Shown in pieces: positions 55,666 to 64,000 of a stretch of DNA of 64,000 nucleotides. Both the position numbers and the translations under genes were made by a program. The number at the start of each line of letters is the position of its first letter. The stretch's first letter is position 1. Location: assembly GCF_900107725.1 (NCBI RefSeq), contig NZ_FNQO01000004.1, forward strand, positions 124,001 to 188,000, written 5' to 3'. Source of the stretch: Microbulbifer marinus (GTDB taxonomy: Bacteria > Pseudomonadota > Gammaproteobacteria > Pseudomonadales > Cellvibrionaceae). The notes beneath the pieces were generated by a model. The model worked only from the letters and a program-made list of their open reading frames with translations. It searched no databases and had not been told where the DNA came from.

Positions 55666-56658
55666 TCAGCTGGCGATACTGGTGCCGATGCCCATGTGCG
55701 CTGCGCGCTGATCGGCGAGATTCGCGATCGCCGTATCCTGCACCCCCATACCGGTCAGATCGCAGATGGTGATCGACTCTGCGGCAGGGCGCCCGCCGGT
55801 CCCGCGCGCAATGATTTCGCCGAGCTCCGGAAATTGCGCGCTATCCGCTACCACCCCGCTGGCGATCGCATGGCGCAACTCGCCCTGAGCTGCCGATTGC
55901 TGGCGCCGATCGACGGCAAACACATCGGCCCGCAGCACACATTCGGCCTCGAGCTCGACCTTGTCGCTCTGGTCGGAGCCCATGGCAATGACATGCTGCC
56001 CTGGCTGCAGCCACTCGGCCTTGATAATCGGCTCTTTCGACGGTGTCGTCGTCACGACAATATCGGCACCGGCGACGGCCTGCTCCCGGTCGGTGGTCGC
56101 TGCGACCGGAATATTCAGTTCGTCGCTGAGCTCGCGCGCGACCGCTTCGGTCCGCTGCTGATCGCGGCCGCAAATGATCGCGCGGATAATCGGTCGTACC
56201 AGACAGATCGCCTTCAACTGCAGCCGGGCCTGGACTCCGGTGCCGATCACGGCGACGCTCGCCGCATCTTCACGGGCCATGTGGCGCGCCGAAACCGCAC
56301 CCGCGGCGGCGGTTCGGACATCGGTCAGGTAGCCGTTATCCAGCAGCAGCCCCTGCACAATTCCGGTCAGGCTCGAGTGCACCACCATCAGTCCGGTACT
56401 GCTAGGCAAGCCCAGTTTGTAGTTGTTGAAGAACCCGGGGGAAATCTTTATCGCGAACGAATCAAACTTCGGATTGTAGGCGGTCTTGATGCAGACATCG
56501 CCATTCTGCTCCGCGACGGGCAGCGACAGGATCGGCGGCATCACCACCTTGTCGGTCACCAGCGAGCGAAAGGCTTCCTCCACACATTCAATCGCATCCA
56601 GGTCCAGGGGCACGGCCTGGCGCAGTTCAGTTTCGGTCAGGATTTTGATCGTCGGCAT
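55666..56658 (-). CDS. Ornithine cyclodeaminase / mu-crystallin family protein
   Basis: The 330-residue NAD(P)-dependent enzyme shows PPILSLPVAEQNGDVCIKTAYNP, the Rossmann-like VAVIGTGVQARLQLKAICLVRP (GxGxxA variant) and VVTTTPSKEPIIKAEWLQPGQHVIAMGSD, as in OCD/mu-crystallin, ketimine reductase and EutC-like enzymes. Substrates in the family range from ornithine and proline-like imines to ectoine degradation intermediates. The start at 56658 has SD AGGAAA. It lies 239 bp after EamA in the island and may be separately expressed. Confidence 0.88.
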   Translation of the reverse strand: MPTIKILTETELRQAVPLDLDAIECVEEAFRSLVTDKVVMPPILSLPVAEQNGDVCIKTAYNPKFDSFAIKISPGFFNNYKLGLPSSTGLMVVHSSLTGIVQGLLLDNGYLTDVRTAAAGAVSARHMAREDAASVAVIGTGVQARLQLKAICLVRPIIRAIICGRDQQRTEAVARELSDELNIPVAATTDREQAVAGADIVVTTTPSKEPIIKAEWLQPGQHVIAMGSDQSDKVELEAECVLRADVFAVDRRQQSAAQGELRHAIASGVVADSAQFPELGEIIARGTGGRPAAESITICDLTGMGVQDTAIANLADQRAAHMGIGTSIAS

Positions 56659-56897
56659 GGGAGAATTTCCTAAAAATCGGTCCTGTGAGACCACAATAGC
56701 GTTAACGGGTGTTCCGGTTGCTGAGTGCAGTAGGGCCTGCGCGGCTGTGGCCAGGAAGCGAAGCGGCGCACCAGTGCCCGCACACCTTTACTACGCGAAT
56801 GGAACTGGTTGCAGGCAGGTTAGCACCGGATCGAAACGCGTATATATATGCAACGATCAAAGCTAAATTGCAGGTATCGCTAAGTAATCATCGGCGC

Positions 56898-57806
56898 TCA
56901 GCTCTGCCCCTGACATGCGGCGTAGCGGTCGAGGTAGCGATCCAGCAAGCCGGCGATGAGCAGCCCGAGCATCACCAATACGCAAGCCAGCAGTTTGTCG
57001 CCGCCGAATGGCTCGGCGAATACGAAGTGGGAGATGGTGATGCCGAATACCGGCACTACCAGCGACAGCGGCGCTACCTGCGACAGTTCATAGCGATGGA
57101 TAAGGCGGTTCCATACGTAGTAACTGTAGAGCGTCGCCAGATAGGAAGAAATCAGCAGATAGGCACAGACGATCGCCAGGGTTTTCGCCTCTGCAACCGG
57201 CACCAGCGGCACGCCGCCGAACTGCAGATAGCCGAGCGCGAATAGCGGCAGCGGCGATATCAGGCTGGACCAGGCCAGAAAGGATAAGTGACGACGCGGT
57301 GCGGCGGCCTTTACCAGGCTGTTGGCCACCCCCATAAAGAAAGCGCCCGCTATCACCAGTGCGACACCTTCGGCGGTGACAGACCCGTCCTGCAACCGGG
57401 ACAAAATGCCGAGACCGATAGCAGCCACTAACAAACCGATCATTTTCCCGGGTGTGGGCCTTTCGGCAAACAGCACGATACCGAATACGGCACTAAACAG
57501 CGCACTGGTCTGCAAGACAATCGAACTGACACCGGGCGCGGAACCGGATTGCACTCCCCAGTTGACCAGCCCCCAGGTACCGATACCAAAACACAGGCCG
57601 TAGGCCACTACCCAGATTGGCGACACATCCGGGCGCGGCACGAAGAAAATCAGCGGCAGTGCACAGAGCAGGAAGCGGATTCCCGACAGCGTGAACGGGT
57701 CAAACCAGGTGAGGCAAACCTTGATCAGGCTGAAATTCAGCCCCCACAGGAACGTGACCCCCAGCGCCCTCGCCAGATCCATCGGCGCCAGGGGAATACC
57801 ATTCAC
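56898..57806 (-). CDS. EamA family (DMT superfamily) transporter
   Basis: The 302-residue protein has about ten TM helices in two EamA repeats (LGVTFLWGLNFSLIKV; LVIAGAFFMGVANSLVKAAA). YddG-type members export amino acids and related compounds. It follows the aminotransferase at 15 bp, so it is part of the catabolic operon and may move its substrate or a product. The N-terminus could start 8 codons later (MDLARAL). Confidence 0.88.
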   Translation of the reverse strand: MNGIPLAPMDLARALGVTFLWGLNFSLIKVCLTWFDPFTLSGIRFLLCALPLIFFVPRPDVSPIWVVAYGLCFGIGTWGLVNWGVQSGSAPGVSSIVLQTSALFSAVFGIVLFAERPTPGKMIGLLVAAIGLGILSRLQDGSVTAEGVALVIAGAFFMGVANSLVKAAAPRRHLSFLAWSSLISPLPLFALGYLQFGGVPLVPVAEAKTLAIVCAYLLISSYLATLYSYYVWNRLIHRYELSQVAPLSLVVPVFGITISHFVFAEPFGGDKLLACVLVMLGLLIAGLLDRYLDRYAACQGQS

Positions 57807-57821
57807 AGCGCTACCACGGTA

Positions 57822-59237
57822 TCAACCCTTCCAGGCGCCTTCCTTGAACAGCTGGTCCATCACTTCGTTGACGGACTGCTCGGCGATGGCAACGATCTCG
57901 TCGACCTCATCCTTGGTTGTCACCATCGGCGGCGCAAAGCCCAGCGTATCCTGGTGCGGCATAGCGCGCGCGATCATGCCGTTCTTGAGTGCCTGCGCGG
58001 AGATGCGCGGCCCGACCTTCAGATCGGGGGCAAAGCGCTGCCTTGCATCCTTGTCCGCGACAAATTCAATCGCGCCCAACAGCGCCACGCCGCGGTATTC
58101 GCCGACCAGCGGGTGATTGTCGAAGGCTTCGTGCATTTTCGCCTGGAAGTACTCACCGACCACATTGGTGTTGGTAATGAGGTCCTCTTTCTCGATGATA
58201 TCCAGGTTGGCCAGGGCCGCGGCGGCACCCAGAGCGTGGCCCGAGTAGGTCCAGCCGTGGCCGATCGGACCATACTTGTCGGTGCCGTCCTCGAGTACCG
58301 ACCAGACCTTTTCACCGACGATGGAACCGGACAGCGGCAGGTAGCCGGAGGTCAGTCCTTTGGCGACGGTCATGATATCCGGCTTGATGCCGTAGCGATC
58401 GGAGCCGAAGTTATGGCCCACGCGACCGAAACCACATACCACCTCATCGGCAATCAACAGGATGTCGTACTTCGCCAGCACCGCCTGGATCTCTTCCCAG
58501 TAGCCTTCCGGCGGCGGCACGATACCGCCGGTGCCCAGCACCGGCTCACCAATAAAGGCCGCTATCGTCTCCGGGTTCTCCTCCAGAATCTTGCGCTCCA
58601 GTTGGTCGGCGCAGAAACGCGAGAACTCGCGCTCGCTCATGCCCGCCTCTGCCTCCCAGTAGAAGTGCGGCGCGACGGTGTGCTTGATGTCGTCCATCGG
58701 CAGGTTGAAACTGGTGTGGAATGCCGGCAGTCCGGTCATGGAGCCGGTCATAATGCCGGAACCGTGATAGCCGCGCATACGGGAAATAATCTTGCGCTTG
58801 CGCGGCTGATTCTTCACGTTCCAGTAGTGCCACACGAGCTTGATATTCGTCTCGTTGGCGTCGGAACCTGACATGCCGTAGTAGATCTTGCTCATGCCTT
58901 CCGGTGCCATTTCGATCACGCGGCGTGACAGTTCAATCAGCGGCTGGTTCGAGTGGCCCACGTAAGTGTGGTAGTAGGCCAGCTTCTTCGCCTGCTCGTG
59001 GATCGCATCGGCAATTTCCGTGCGGCCGTATCCAACGTTCACACAGTAGAGACCGGCGAACGCATCGATGGTGGATACACCCTTGGTATCGGTGATGCGA
59101 ATACCACTGCCGCTGTCGATGATGCGCGGCGAACCGAGTTCGCCACTGGCGTGGTGCTTCAGAGGCGTCGACGCGTGAAAAATCGTGCGGCGATCCAATT
59201 CTTCCAGGCTGAGGCTGGGATCAAACTTCTTACTCAT
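57822..59237 (-). CDS. Class III aminotransferase (putrescine/GABA/beta-alanine:pyruvate type)
   Basis: The 471-residue PLP enzyme has the class III signature: GVSTIDAFAGLYCVNVGYGR, YYGMSGSDANETNIKLVWHYWNVKN, ISRMRGYHGSGIMTGSMTG, LLIADEVVCGFGRVG, and the PLP Lys in MTVAKGLTSGYLPLSG near residue 288. Similarity is to the omega-amino acid or polyamine:pyruvate transaminase group (SpuC-like). It is in one operon with the downstream EamA gene and the upstream dehydrogenase (47-bp gap), consistent with deamination followed by semialdehyde oxidation. Confidence 0.9.
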   Translation of the reverse strand: MSKKFDPSLSLEELDRRTIFHASTPLKHHASGELGSPRIIDSGSGIRITDTKGVSTIDAFAGLYCVNVGYGRTEIADAIHEQAKKLAYYHTYVGHSNQPLIELSRRVIEMAPEGMSKIYYGMSGSDANETNIKLVWHYWNVKNQPRKRKIISRMRGYHGSGIMTGSMTGLPAFHTSFNLPMDDIKHTVAPHFYWEAEAGMSEREFSRFCADQLERKILEENPETIAAFIGEPVLGTGGIVPPPEGYWEEIQAVLAKYDILLIADEVVCGFGRVGHNFGSDRYGIKPDIMTVAKGLTSGYLPLSGSIVGEKVWSVLEDGTDKYGPIGHGWTYSGHALGAAAALANLDIIEKEDLITNTNVVGEYFQAKMHEAFDNHPLVGEYRGVALLGAIEFVADKDARQRFAPDLKVGPRISAQALKNGMIARAMPHQDTLGFAPPMVTTKDEVDEIVAIAEQSVNEVMDQLFKEGAWKG

Positions 59238-59284
59238 AATCTGGCTCCTGAACAGGATGAAAATCTAACTGGAACGGGCCGCTG

Positions 59285-60874
59285 CTACAGCGGCAGTGTT
59301 CCCATGCATATGTACTTGGTCTCGGTATATTCATCGATGCCGTGCATCGAGCCTTCGCGACCCAGGCCGGACTGTTTGACTCCGCCGAAAGGAATCGGCG
59401 GACCGGTCATCTTCACGCTGTTGACGGCGACCATGCCGTACTCGAGTCCGTCGGTGAATTTCCAGATGCGCTCCACATCCCGGGTGTAAACGTAGGACGC
59501 CAGGCCGTACTCGGTATCGTTCGCCTCCGCCAGTACTTCCTCTTCGGAGTCGAAGGGAATCACCGCGGCTACCGGACCGAAAGTCTCCTCGCGGTAGATG
59601 GCCATATCGGGAGTCACGTCTGCCAGCACCGTGGGCTGGTAGAACAGCGGCCCCTGGACATCGCGGTCACCGCCGATCAGCAGTCGCGCGCCCTTGGCTA
59701 CCGCATCTTCCACATGCTCGATGGATTTGAGCACCTGGTTTTCGTGCTGCAGTGGGCCTATATCTACGTCCTGCAAACCATTGCCGATTCGCAGCCCGGC
59801 TACCGCCGAGGCAAACCGCTCGACAAACTCGTCATAGATTTCGCGCTGAATATAAATGCGGTTTGCCGCGAGGCAGTCCTGTCCCGAAGTCGCAAACTTC
59901 GCATCCAGCGCGCCCTTGACCAGGTTGTCCACACCGACGTCGGCGAAGCCAATAAACGGCGCATGGCCACCCAGCTCCAGCGAAACCTTTTTGATCGTCG
60001 ACGCACACTGCTCATTCAGAATGCGTCCGACCTGGGTCGAGCCGGTGAACGAGAATGCACGCACCTTCGGGTGGCGCGTAAGCTCGGTAACCAGCACGCG
60101 GGATTTACCGCAGATAACGTTGAATACGCCCGGTGCGAAACCGGCGCACTCGGCCAGGCGCGCGAGCGCCAGCGCCGTCAGCGGTGTCTCCATCGACTGG
60201 TAGGCCACCACCGTGCAGCCCGCCGCGAGTGCCGCCGCCGCTTTGCGCGTCAGCATCGCCAGTGGGAAATTCCACGGTGTCACCAGGGCCGCCACGCCAA
60301 CGGGAACGCGCGTGCTCAGCAGGTGTTTGTCTTTCAGGTGCGAAGCGATGGTTTCACCGTTGAGGCGCTTGGCCTCTTCGGCAAACCACTCGACAAATCC
60401 CGCACCATAGTCGACTTCGCCGCGACTCTCTTCCAGGCTCTTGCCCTGCTCCAGGGAGATGATCAGCGCCAGCTGCTCCCGGTGGGTCACAATCTGCTCG
60501 TGCCACTGCATCAGCAGACGCGAACGCTCCTGCGGCAACAGCGCGCGGAACTCAGCGAACGCGGCATCGGCCGCGTCGACCGCCTGCACGGCCTGGTCGG
60601 CACTGAGGTTTTCCACCTCGGCTACCGTCTCGCCGGTGGCCGGATTCGATACCGCGTGCGTACTGCCATCCCCATTTACCCAGGCGCCATTGATGAAGCC
60701 TTTCGTCCGCAGTAATCCCGATGACTGCAGATCGGCGACGATCAGGTCGCTGGCTAATACCGAGTGAGTAGTTCCCTCCCCTTTCACCCAGGAGCCGTTG
60801 ATCAACGCATTGGCTCGCAGCCCCCCGGCTGCTTGCGGCTCGCTTACGATTACATCTTCCTTAAGCTCACTCAT
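59285..60874 (-). CDS. Succinate-semialdehyde-type aldehyde dehydrogenase with duplicated N-terminus
   Basis: The 529-residue ALDH is about 45 residues longer than typical GabD (~480). The extra part is a second copy of the N-terminal strand region: LRANALINGSWVKGEGTTHSV, then LRTKGFINGAWVNGDGSTHAVSNPATG. After that the fold is normal: VTPWNFPLAMLTRKAAAALAAGCT, SFTGSTQVGRIL, LELGGHAPFI (catalytic Glu) and GQDCLAANRIYI (catalytic Cys). It would oxidise the semialdehyde from the aminotransferase step. The ATG at 60874 (MSELKE) has SD GGGGGAAG; the first copy could be only partly folded. Confidence 0.85.
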   Translation of the reverse strand: MSELKEDVIVSEPQAAGGLRANALINGSWVKGEGTTHSVLASDLIVADLQSSGLLRTKGFINGAWVNGDGSTHAVSNPATGETVAEVENLSADQAVQAVDAADAAFAEFRALLPQERSRLLMQWHEQIVTHREQLALIISLEQGKSLEESRGEVDYGAGFVEWFAEEAKRLNGETIASHLKDKHLLSTRVPVGVAALVTPWNFPLAMLTRKAAAALAAGCTVVAYQSMETPLTALALARLAECAGFAPGVFNVICGKSRVLVTELTRHPKVRAFSFTGSTQVGRILNEQCASTIKKVSLELGGHAPFIGFADVGVDNLVKGALDAKFATSGQDCLAANRIYIQREIYDEFVERFASAVAGLRIGNGLQDVDIGPLQHENQVLKSIEHVEDAVAKGARLLIGGDRDVQGPLFYQPTVLADVTPDMAIYREETFGPVAAVIPFDSEEEVLAEANDTEYGLASYVYTRDVERIWKFTDGLEYGMVAVNSVKMTGPPIPFGGVKQSGLGREGSMHGIDEYTETKYICMGTLPL

Positions 60875-60951
60875 TGCTTCCCCCACTACTTAATTCTCAC
60901 CAACTACAAGGTCGCTCCACGGGACGCTACCCGCTCGATCGACCATATTGT

Positions 60952-62202
60952 TCAACTCAGTTCCCGCAGTAACGCCTGCAACAGAACGTTCACACCTTTC
61001 GCCAGCAGCTCCGGCGCGGTCCATTCATCGGGATGGTGGCTCAACCCACGCCGACTCGGCACAAAGATCATGCCCGCCTTGCAGATCAGCGCCATTGCCT
61101 GTGCATCGTGGCCGGCACCAGATGGCATCACCTGATGGCTGTAGCCCAGATCACGGGCAACCGCCTGCAACGATTCGATCAGGCCCCCGTCCATCAGCGC
61201 CGCCGGATTGGTGCAACGCTCGTTGATATCGATTTCGACGTTGTATTTGTCCGCCGTTTCTACGGCAATTTGCGCAACCCGCTCCACCAACCGGGCACTG
61301 CTGGATTCATCGAGATCCCGATTGTCGAGGCGTACCGTCGTCTCGCGCGGAATCACGTTCGAATAGCCCGGCGCGATGGCACAGGTACCGAAGGTCATCC
61401 GGGTCGACTCGTTCGCGTAACCTTGATCCAGCAGGGCATAGGAATGGGTAACGAACTCCGCAGCGGCACGGAATGTGTCGCGGCGCATGTTCATCGGCGT
61501 CGTGCCCGCGTGGTTCGACTGTCCGCGAAACGTGTATTCGATGTTGCGCTGACAAACAATTCCGTCCACAACGCCGATCTCGAGATCAAGGTTCTCCAGA
61601 ACCGGGCCCTGCTCGATATGAAGTTCCAGGTACTTCGCGATTGATTCCGCCGGATAGGCCGCCTGGTGGTATCGATCCGGGTCGAGTCCCGACTCGCGCA
61701 TCGCATCGATCAATCGCACGCCTTCCGCGTTGGCCGCCGACTGCAGGTCTTCGTCGCGAATGGTGCCGGACAGTGCCATTGCGCCCATAAGGCTCAGAAA
61801 CGCACCCTCCTCGTCGTTAAACGCAACCACTTCATAGGGGGCGCCCAGCACAACCTTGTTTTCGCTGAGGACGCGGGCGACCTCGATACCGGCAAGCACG
61901 CCGAGCGCGCCATCCAGCGGTCCGCCGTTGCGCACCGTATCGATATGAGAGCCGGTCATGATCACGGCGCCGTCGGCCGGCCCCATACGACCAATCACAT
62001 TGCCGACCGCATCGATGCGCGTTTCCATACCCGCCGCCTGCATACGATCTATCAGCCAGTCCACCGCCTGCCGATAGGCATCGGAAAATGCCGCGCGATG
62101 GATGCCGCCCTCGCTCGCCCGACCGATCGCAGCGAGCGACTCCAGGTCGCCCATCAGTCGCGCGGAATTGATGCGCAGATCACTAACGCCTGTCATCAGC
62201 AT
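60952..62202 (-). CDS. Zn-dependent hydrolase, N-carbamoyl-amino acid hydrolase / allantoate amidohydrolase family
   Basis: The 416-residue M20/hydantoinase-type enzyme has the metal motifs MTGSHIDTVRNGGPLDGALG near residue 80 (His/Asp), FNDEEGAFLSLMGAMALSG near 130 (Glu) and PSGAGHDAQAMAL near 368, with ELHIEQGPVLE near 192. Family members remove carbamoyl (or ureido) groups from N-carbamoyl-amino acids, beta-ureidopropionate or allantoate. It is the first gene of the island operon, so it probably acts first on the substrate. Which N-substituent it removes is unknown. Confidence 0.9.
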   Translation of the reverse strand: MLMTGVSDLRINSARLMGDLESLAAIGRASEGGIHRAAFSDAYRQAVDWLIDRMQAAGMETRIDAVGNVIGRMGPADGAVIMTGSHIDTVRNGGPLDGALGVLAGIEVARVLSENKVVLGAPYEVVAFNDEEGAFLSLMGAMALSGTIRDEDLQSAANAEGVRLIDAMRESGLDPDRYHQAAYPAESIAKYLELHIEQGPVLENLDLEIGVVDGIVCQRNIEYTFRGQSNHAGTTPMNMRRDTFRAAAEFVTHSYALLDQGYANESTRMTFGTCAIAPGYSNVIPRETTVRLDNRDLDESSSARLVERVAQIAVETADKYNVEIDINERCTNPAALMDGGLIESLQAVARDLGYSHQVMPSGAGHDAQAMALICKAGMIFVPSRRGLSHHPDEWTAPELLAKGVNVLLQALLRELS

Positions 62203-62766
62203 GGCCTCTCTACCAACAGTGGCGATAGGACAGCCTGACCGGGAAGCTGGACTCCCGAGAAATCACCAAGTGTTTTCACCGCGCCAATACCTATTTTTGA
62301 GTATGCTCAGTAATGTCTTCACCGGGCTCACTACCTATTTTTAGTCAGCGCAGACAGCGCCAACCCAGACAGGGCCCTGACAGTTGGCGTAAATCTAACA
62401 ACCGGGCGCAAGTGGATATATCAGAGGTTTTCTGAGTTTACTTGACCAATTATCGAAAAGACGCGAGGATCAGCTTCGCAAAGTCATGGATTCCGAGAAC
62501 CGGTCGCCCGCAAAGCGCCAGTCATTTTGGATCTGTACTCACCCGGCAGGATCAGACTGTCATGCGCGCCGTGGTCGCAAATAGTCGCCGGCTGACACCG
62601 ACGGTTATGTGAGTCATCGACAAAACTTTTTCACCACCAGCCACACAGGATATGCCCCCCGCTTGCCGATCGGCATGGATATGGATAGCCCGAGGAGACA
62701 TATTCACGCTGGTTTTTCTGCATCGCATGTTGTCGAGCATTTCGGCGACGGGAGGTACATCGCGAC
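62203..62766. other. Divergent intergenic 564 bp (hydrolase / LysR)
   Basis: No gene is supported. It must hold the divergent promoters of the hydrolase operon and the LysR gene. A direct repeat with ACCTATTTTT occurs twice near its left end (62275-62344). Confidence 0.5.
62275..62344. repeat. Two direct repeats, possible LysR binding sites
   Basis: TTCACCG, a 7-8-base variable part and ACCTATTTTT occur at 62275-62299 and 62318-62342, 43 bp apart (about four helical turns). They are 75-140 bp upstream of the hydrolase start, where an activator would be expected to bind. Confidence 0.5.
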
Positions 62767-63759
62767 ATGGCTATCGGACGCATATCAGACATCGACCTGC
62801 GCTGGTTATATGTATTTATCAAGGTCGTCGAAGCCGGCGGTTACTCCGCGGCACAGGCAAAGCTGAATATCGGCGTAGCCACCATCAGCGCTCACATGAA
62901 ATCCCTCGAAAGCCGCCTCGGTACGCAGCTGTGTCGCCGCGGCAGAGCGGGTTTCAGCCTGACCGAGGAAGGGCAACGGATTTACGAAGAGGCCATTCTG
63001 CTGCGCAACGCCATGGAGCGGTTTACCAGCATCTCCCGCTCACTCACCGCCAACCTGGGCGGCAAGCTGAATATCGGCGTAGAAGATGCCATCACCGCCG
63101 CTGGCAGCAGGTTGATCAGTGACGCCGTCAAACGTTTCAATCAGCGCGATAACAGTGTGCAGATATTTATGCACATCGAGTATCGGCAAGATCTGGAAAA
63201 AGCGGTCCTCGAAGGCAAGTACGATATGGCGATCGGTTTTTTCGCCACCAATTACAGCGGTATCGTATTTACGCCCTTGTACGACGAAGAACATATGCTG
63301 TACTGCGGCGCTGGCCATCCGCTGTTTGGCCTGGAGCGCGAGATCCGCAACGACGACATAGTCGACCTGCCGATCAGTGTACGGGGGTTCTCGACAGTCG
63401 ACGATTGCGAACGCCTGGAGGCCTATAATCGGCGCGCCACCGTCCTCGATATGGAAGCGCAACTGACTATGCTGCTGAGCGGTTGCTATCTCGGTTTCCT
63501 GCCGCGTAACTACGCCAGGCCCTGGGTTGAATCCGGGCAGTTACACGAACTCAACGCTCCCGAATACGCTTACCTTTCACCGCACGGCGTGATCACTCGC
63601 CAGCGGAGTTCACTGACCAGACAAGCGCGACTATTTCTCGCAGACCTGTTGCGCGCCAACCGTTGTCCGGAATCCCCGGACAAACTCTGGCATCAACAGT
63701 CCGCCAATTTCACGAACAGGATAGGAACGCAACAATACTTAGAGGCAGAGCAAAGTTAA
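62767..63759 (+). CDS. LysR family transcriptional regulator
   Basis: The 330-residue protein has the N-terminal winged HTH (YVFIKVVEAGGYSAAQAKLNI, ISAHMKSLESRLGTQLCRRG, GFSLTEEGQRIYEEA) and a periplasmic-binding-like ligand domain (LGGKLNIGVEDAIT; MAIGFFATNYSGIVFTPLYDEEHMLYC). It is divergent from the hydrolase-dehydrogenase-aminotransferase-EamA operon, the usual LysR target layout, so it is the best candidate for the island's specific regulator. Confidence 0.92.
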   Translation: MAIGRISDIDLRWLYVFIKVVEAGGYSAAQAKLNIGVATISAHMKSLESRLGTQLCRRGRAGFSLTEEGQRIYEEAILLRNAMERFTSISRSLTANLGGKLNIGVEDAITAAGSRLISDAVKRFNQRDNSVQIFMHIEYRQDLEKAVLEGKYDMAIGFFATNYSGIVFTPLYDEEHMLYCGAGHPLFGLEREIRNDDIVDLPISVRGFSTVDDCERLEAYNRRATVLDMEAQLTMLLSGCYLGFLPRNYARPWVESGQLHELNAPEYAYLSPHGVITRQRSSLTRQARLFLADLLRANRCPESPDKLWHQQSANFTNRIGTQQYLEAEQS

Positions 63760-63883
63760 CTTTGATTCTGCGCTACATGGTTCGATTCCAATACCCATCC
63801 GAATGCTCCATGATGGATTTCTGTCGAAATCCATTATTACTACAGAGAGCCGACAAGCCTCCGGTTTACAGGTGGGTCAAGCC

Positions 63884-64000
63884 ATGAACAATAACAACAA
63901 CTCCGTTCTCAATATATTGGGCGGCAAGCCCATCTATGTGCTCGCCCTCGCTGCTGCGATATTTATCAGCTGGCAGGGCGTCATGGCTGTGCCGATTCAA
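63884..64000 (+). CDS. Unidentified protein, N-terminal part only
   Basis: Thirty-nine codons from the ATG at 63884 run to the window end without a stop. After a polar Asn-rich start (NNNNNSVLNILGGKP) comes a hydrophobic stretch (IYVLALAAAIFISW), which could be a first TM helix or signal anchor. No family can be named. It starts 124 bp after the LysR gene and might be part of the island. Confidence 0.5.
   Translation, partial: MNNNNNSVLNILGGKPIYVLALAAAIFISWQGVMAVPIQ

Noticed and set aside
63779-63800. GGTTCGATTCC-like string that recalls a tRNA T-arm
   Set aside because: The flanking bases do not form a T-stem or acceptor stem and there is no matching anticodon arm upstream.

Overview
The window is GC-rich, densely coded bacterial chromosome from a gammaproteobacterium, most likely a marine Cellvibrionales-type organism (Microbulbifer/Saccharophagus/Teredinibacter neighbourhood). 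The evidence is the BioH-BioC fusion, which I know from Saccharophagus and Teredinibacter, together with Pseudomonas-like families: a FimX homologue, a PA3286-type KAS III, a DUF3094 protein and a liu leucine-catabolism operon. The genus is inferred. I saw no tRNA, rRNA, CRISPR array, transposase or phage gene.

1-9.3 kb: a truncated DUF4382-like lipoprotein, a DUF6515 protein, an RND efflux permease/adaptor pair, a LytTR-type two-component system, and then an EVE-domain protein, an iodotyrosine-deiodinase-like flavoprotein and a DUF3094 protein. 9.4-18.9 kb: lipid and biotin metabolism. It holds an acyl-CoA dehydrogenase with a textbook promoter and a PsrA-like operator, bioD, an L,D-transpeptidase, the bioB-bioF-bioHC operon with a BirA operator/promoter that overlaps the divergent comF start, and a FabH2-like KAS III. 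18.9-24.3 kb: a PadR regulator, an alanine exporter plus amino-acid racemase pair, a membrane phosphorelay protein that appears catalytically dead, DUF4870 and YdgA (DUF945) proteins.

24.4-31.8 kb: the complete leucine/isovalerate degradation operon liuR-liuA-liuB-liuC-liuD-liuE under a perfect LiuR-like palindrome. 31.8-38 kb: a YtjB/AhpA-like membrane protein divergent from serB, a tiny lipoprotein, an erythromycin-esterase family protein and a lipoprotein M1 aminopeptidase. 38-45 kb: fimX and a PilZ-like partner candidate, then epmB divergent from efp-epmA, which places the EF-P lysylation system in one locus. 44.9-50.5 kb: a GNAT protein, cysE, a striking long inverted repeat, srkA, a DUF3298 lipoprotein, a DUF6632 protein, a VOC protein and a deoxyinosine glycosylase.

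50.5-64 kb looks like an accessory catabolic island: a TonB-dependent receptor, a TetR regulator, a decayed membrane gene, an ornithine-cyclodeaminase-family enzyme, an EamA transporter, a class III aminotransferase, a succinate-semialdehyde-type dehydrogenase with a duplicated N-terminus, an N-carbamoyl-amino-acid-hydrolase-family enzyme and a divergent LysR regulator. Together they suggest uptake and stepwise deamination/oxidation of an N-substituted amine or amino acid. The substrate cannot be read from sequence. The last 117 bases start another gene that runs off the window.
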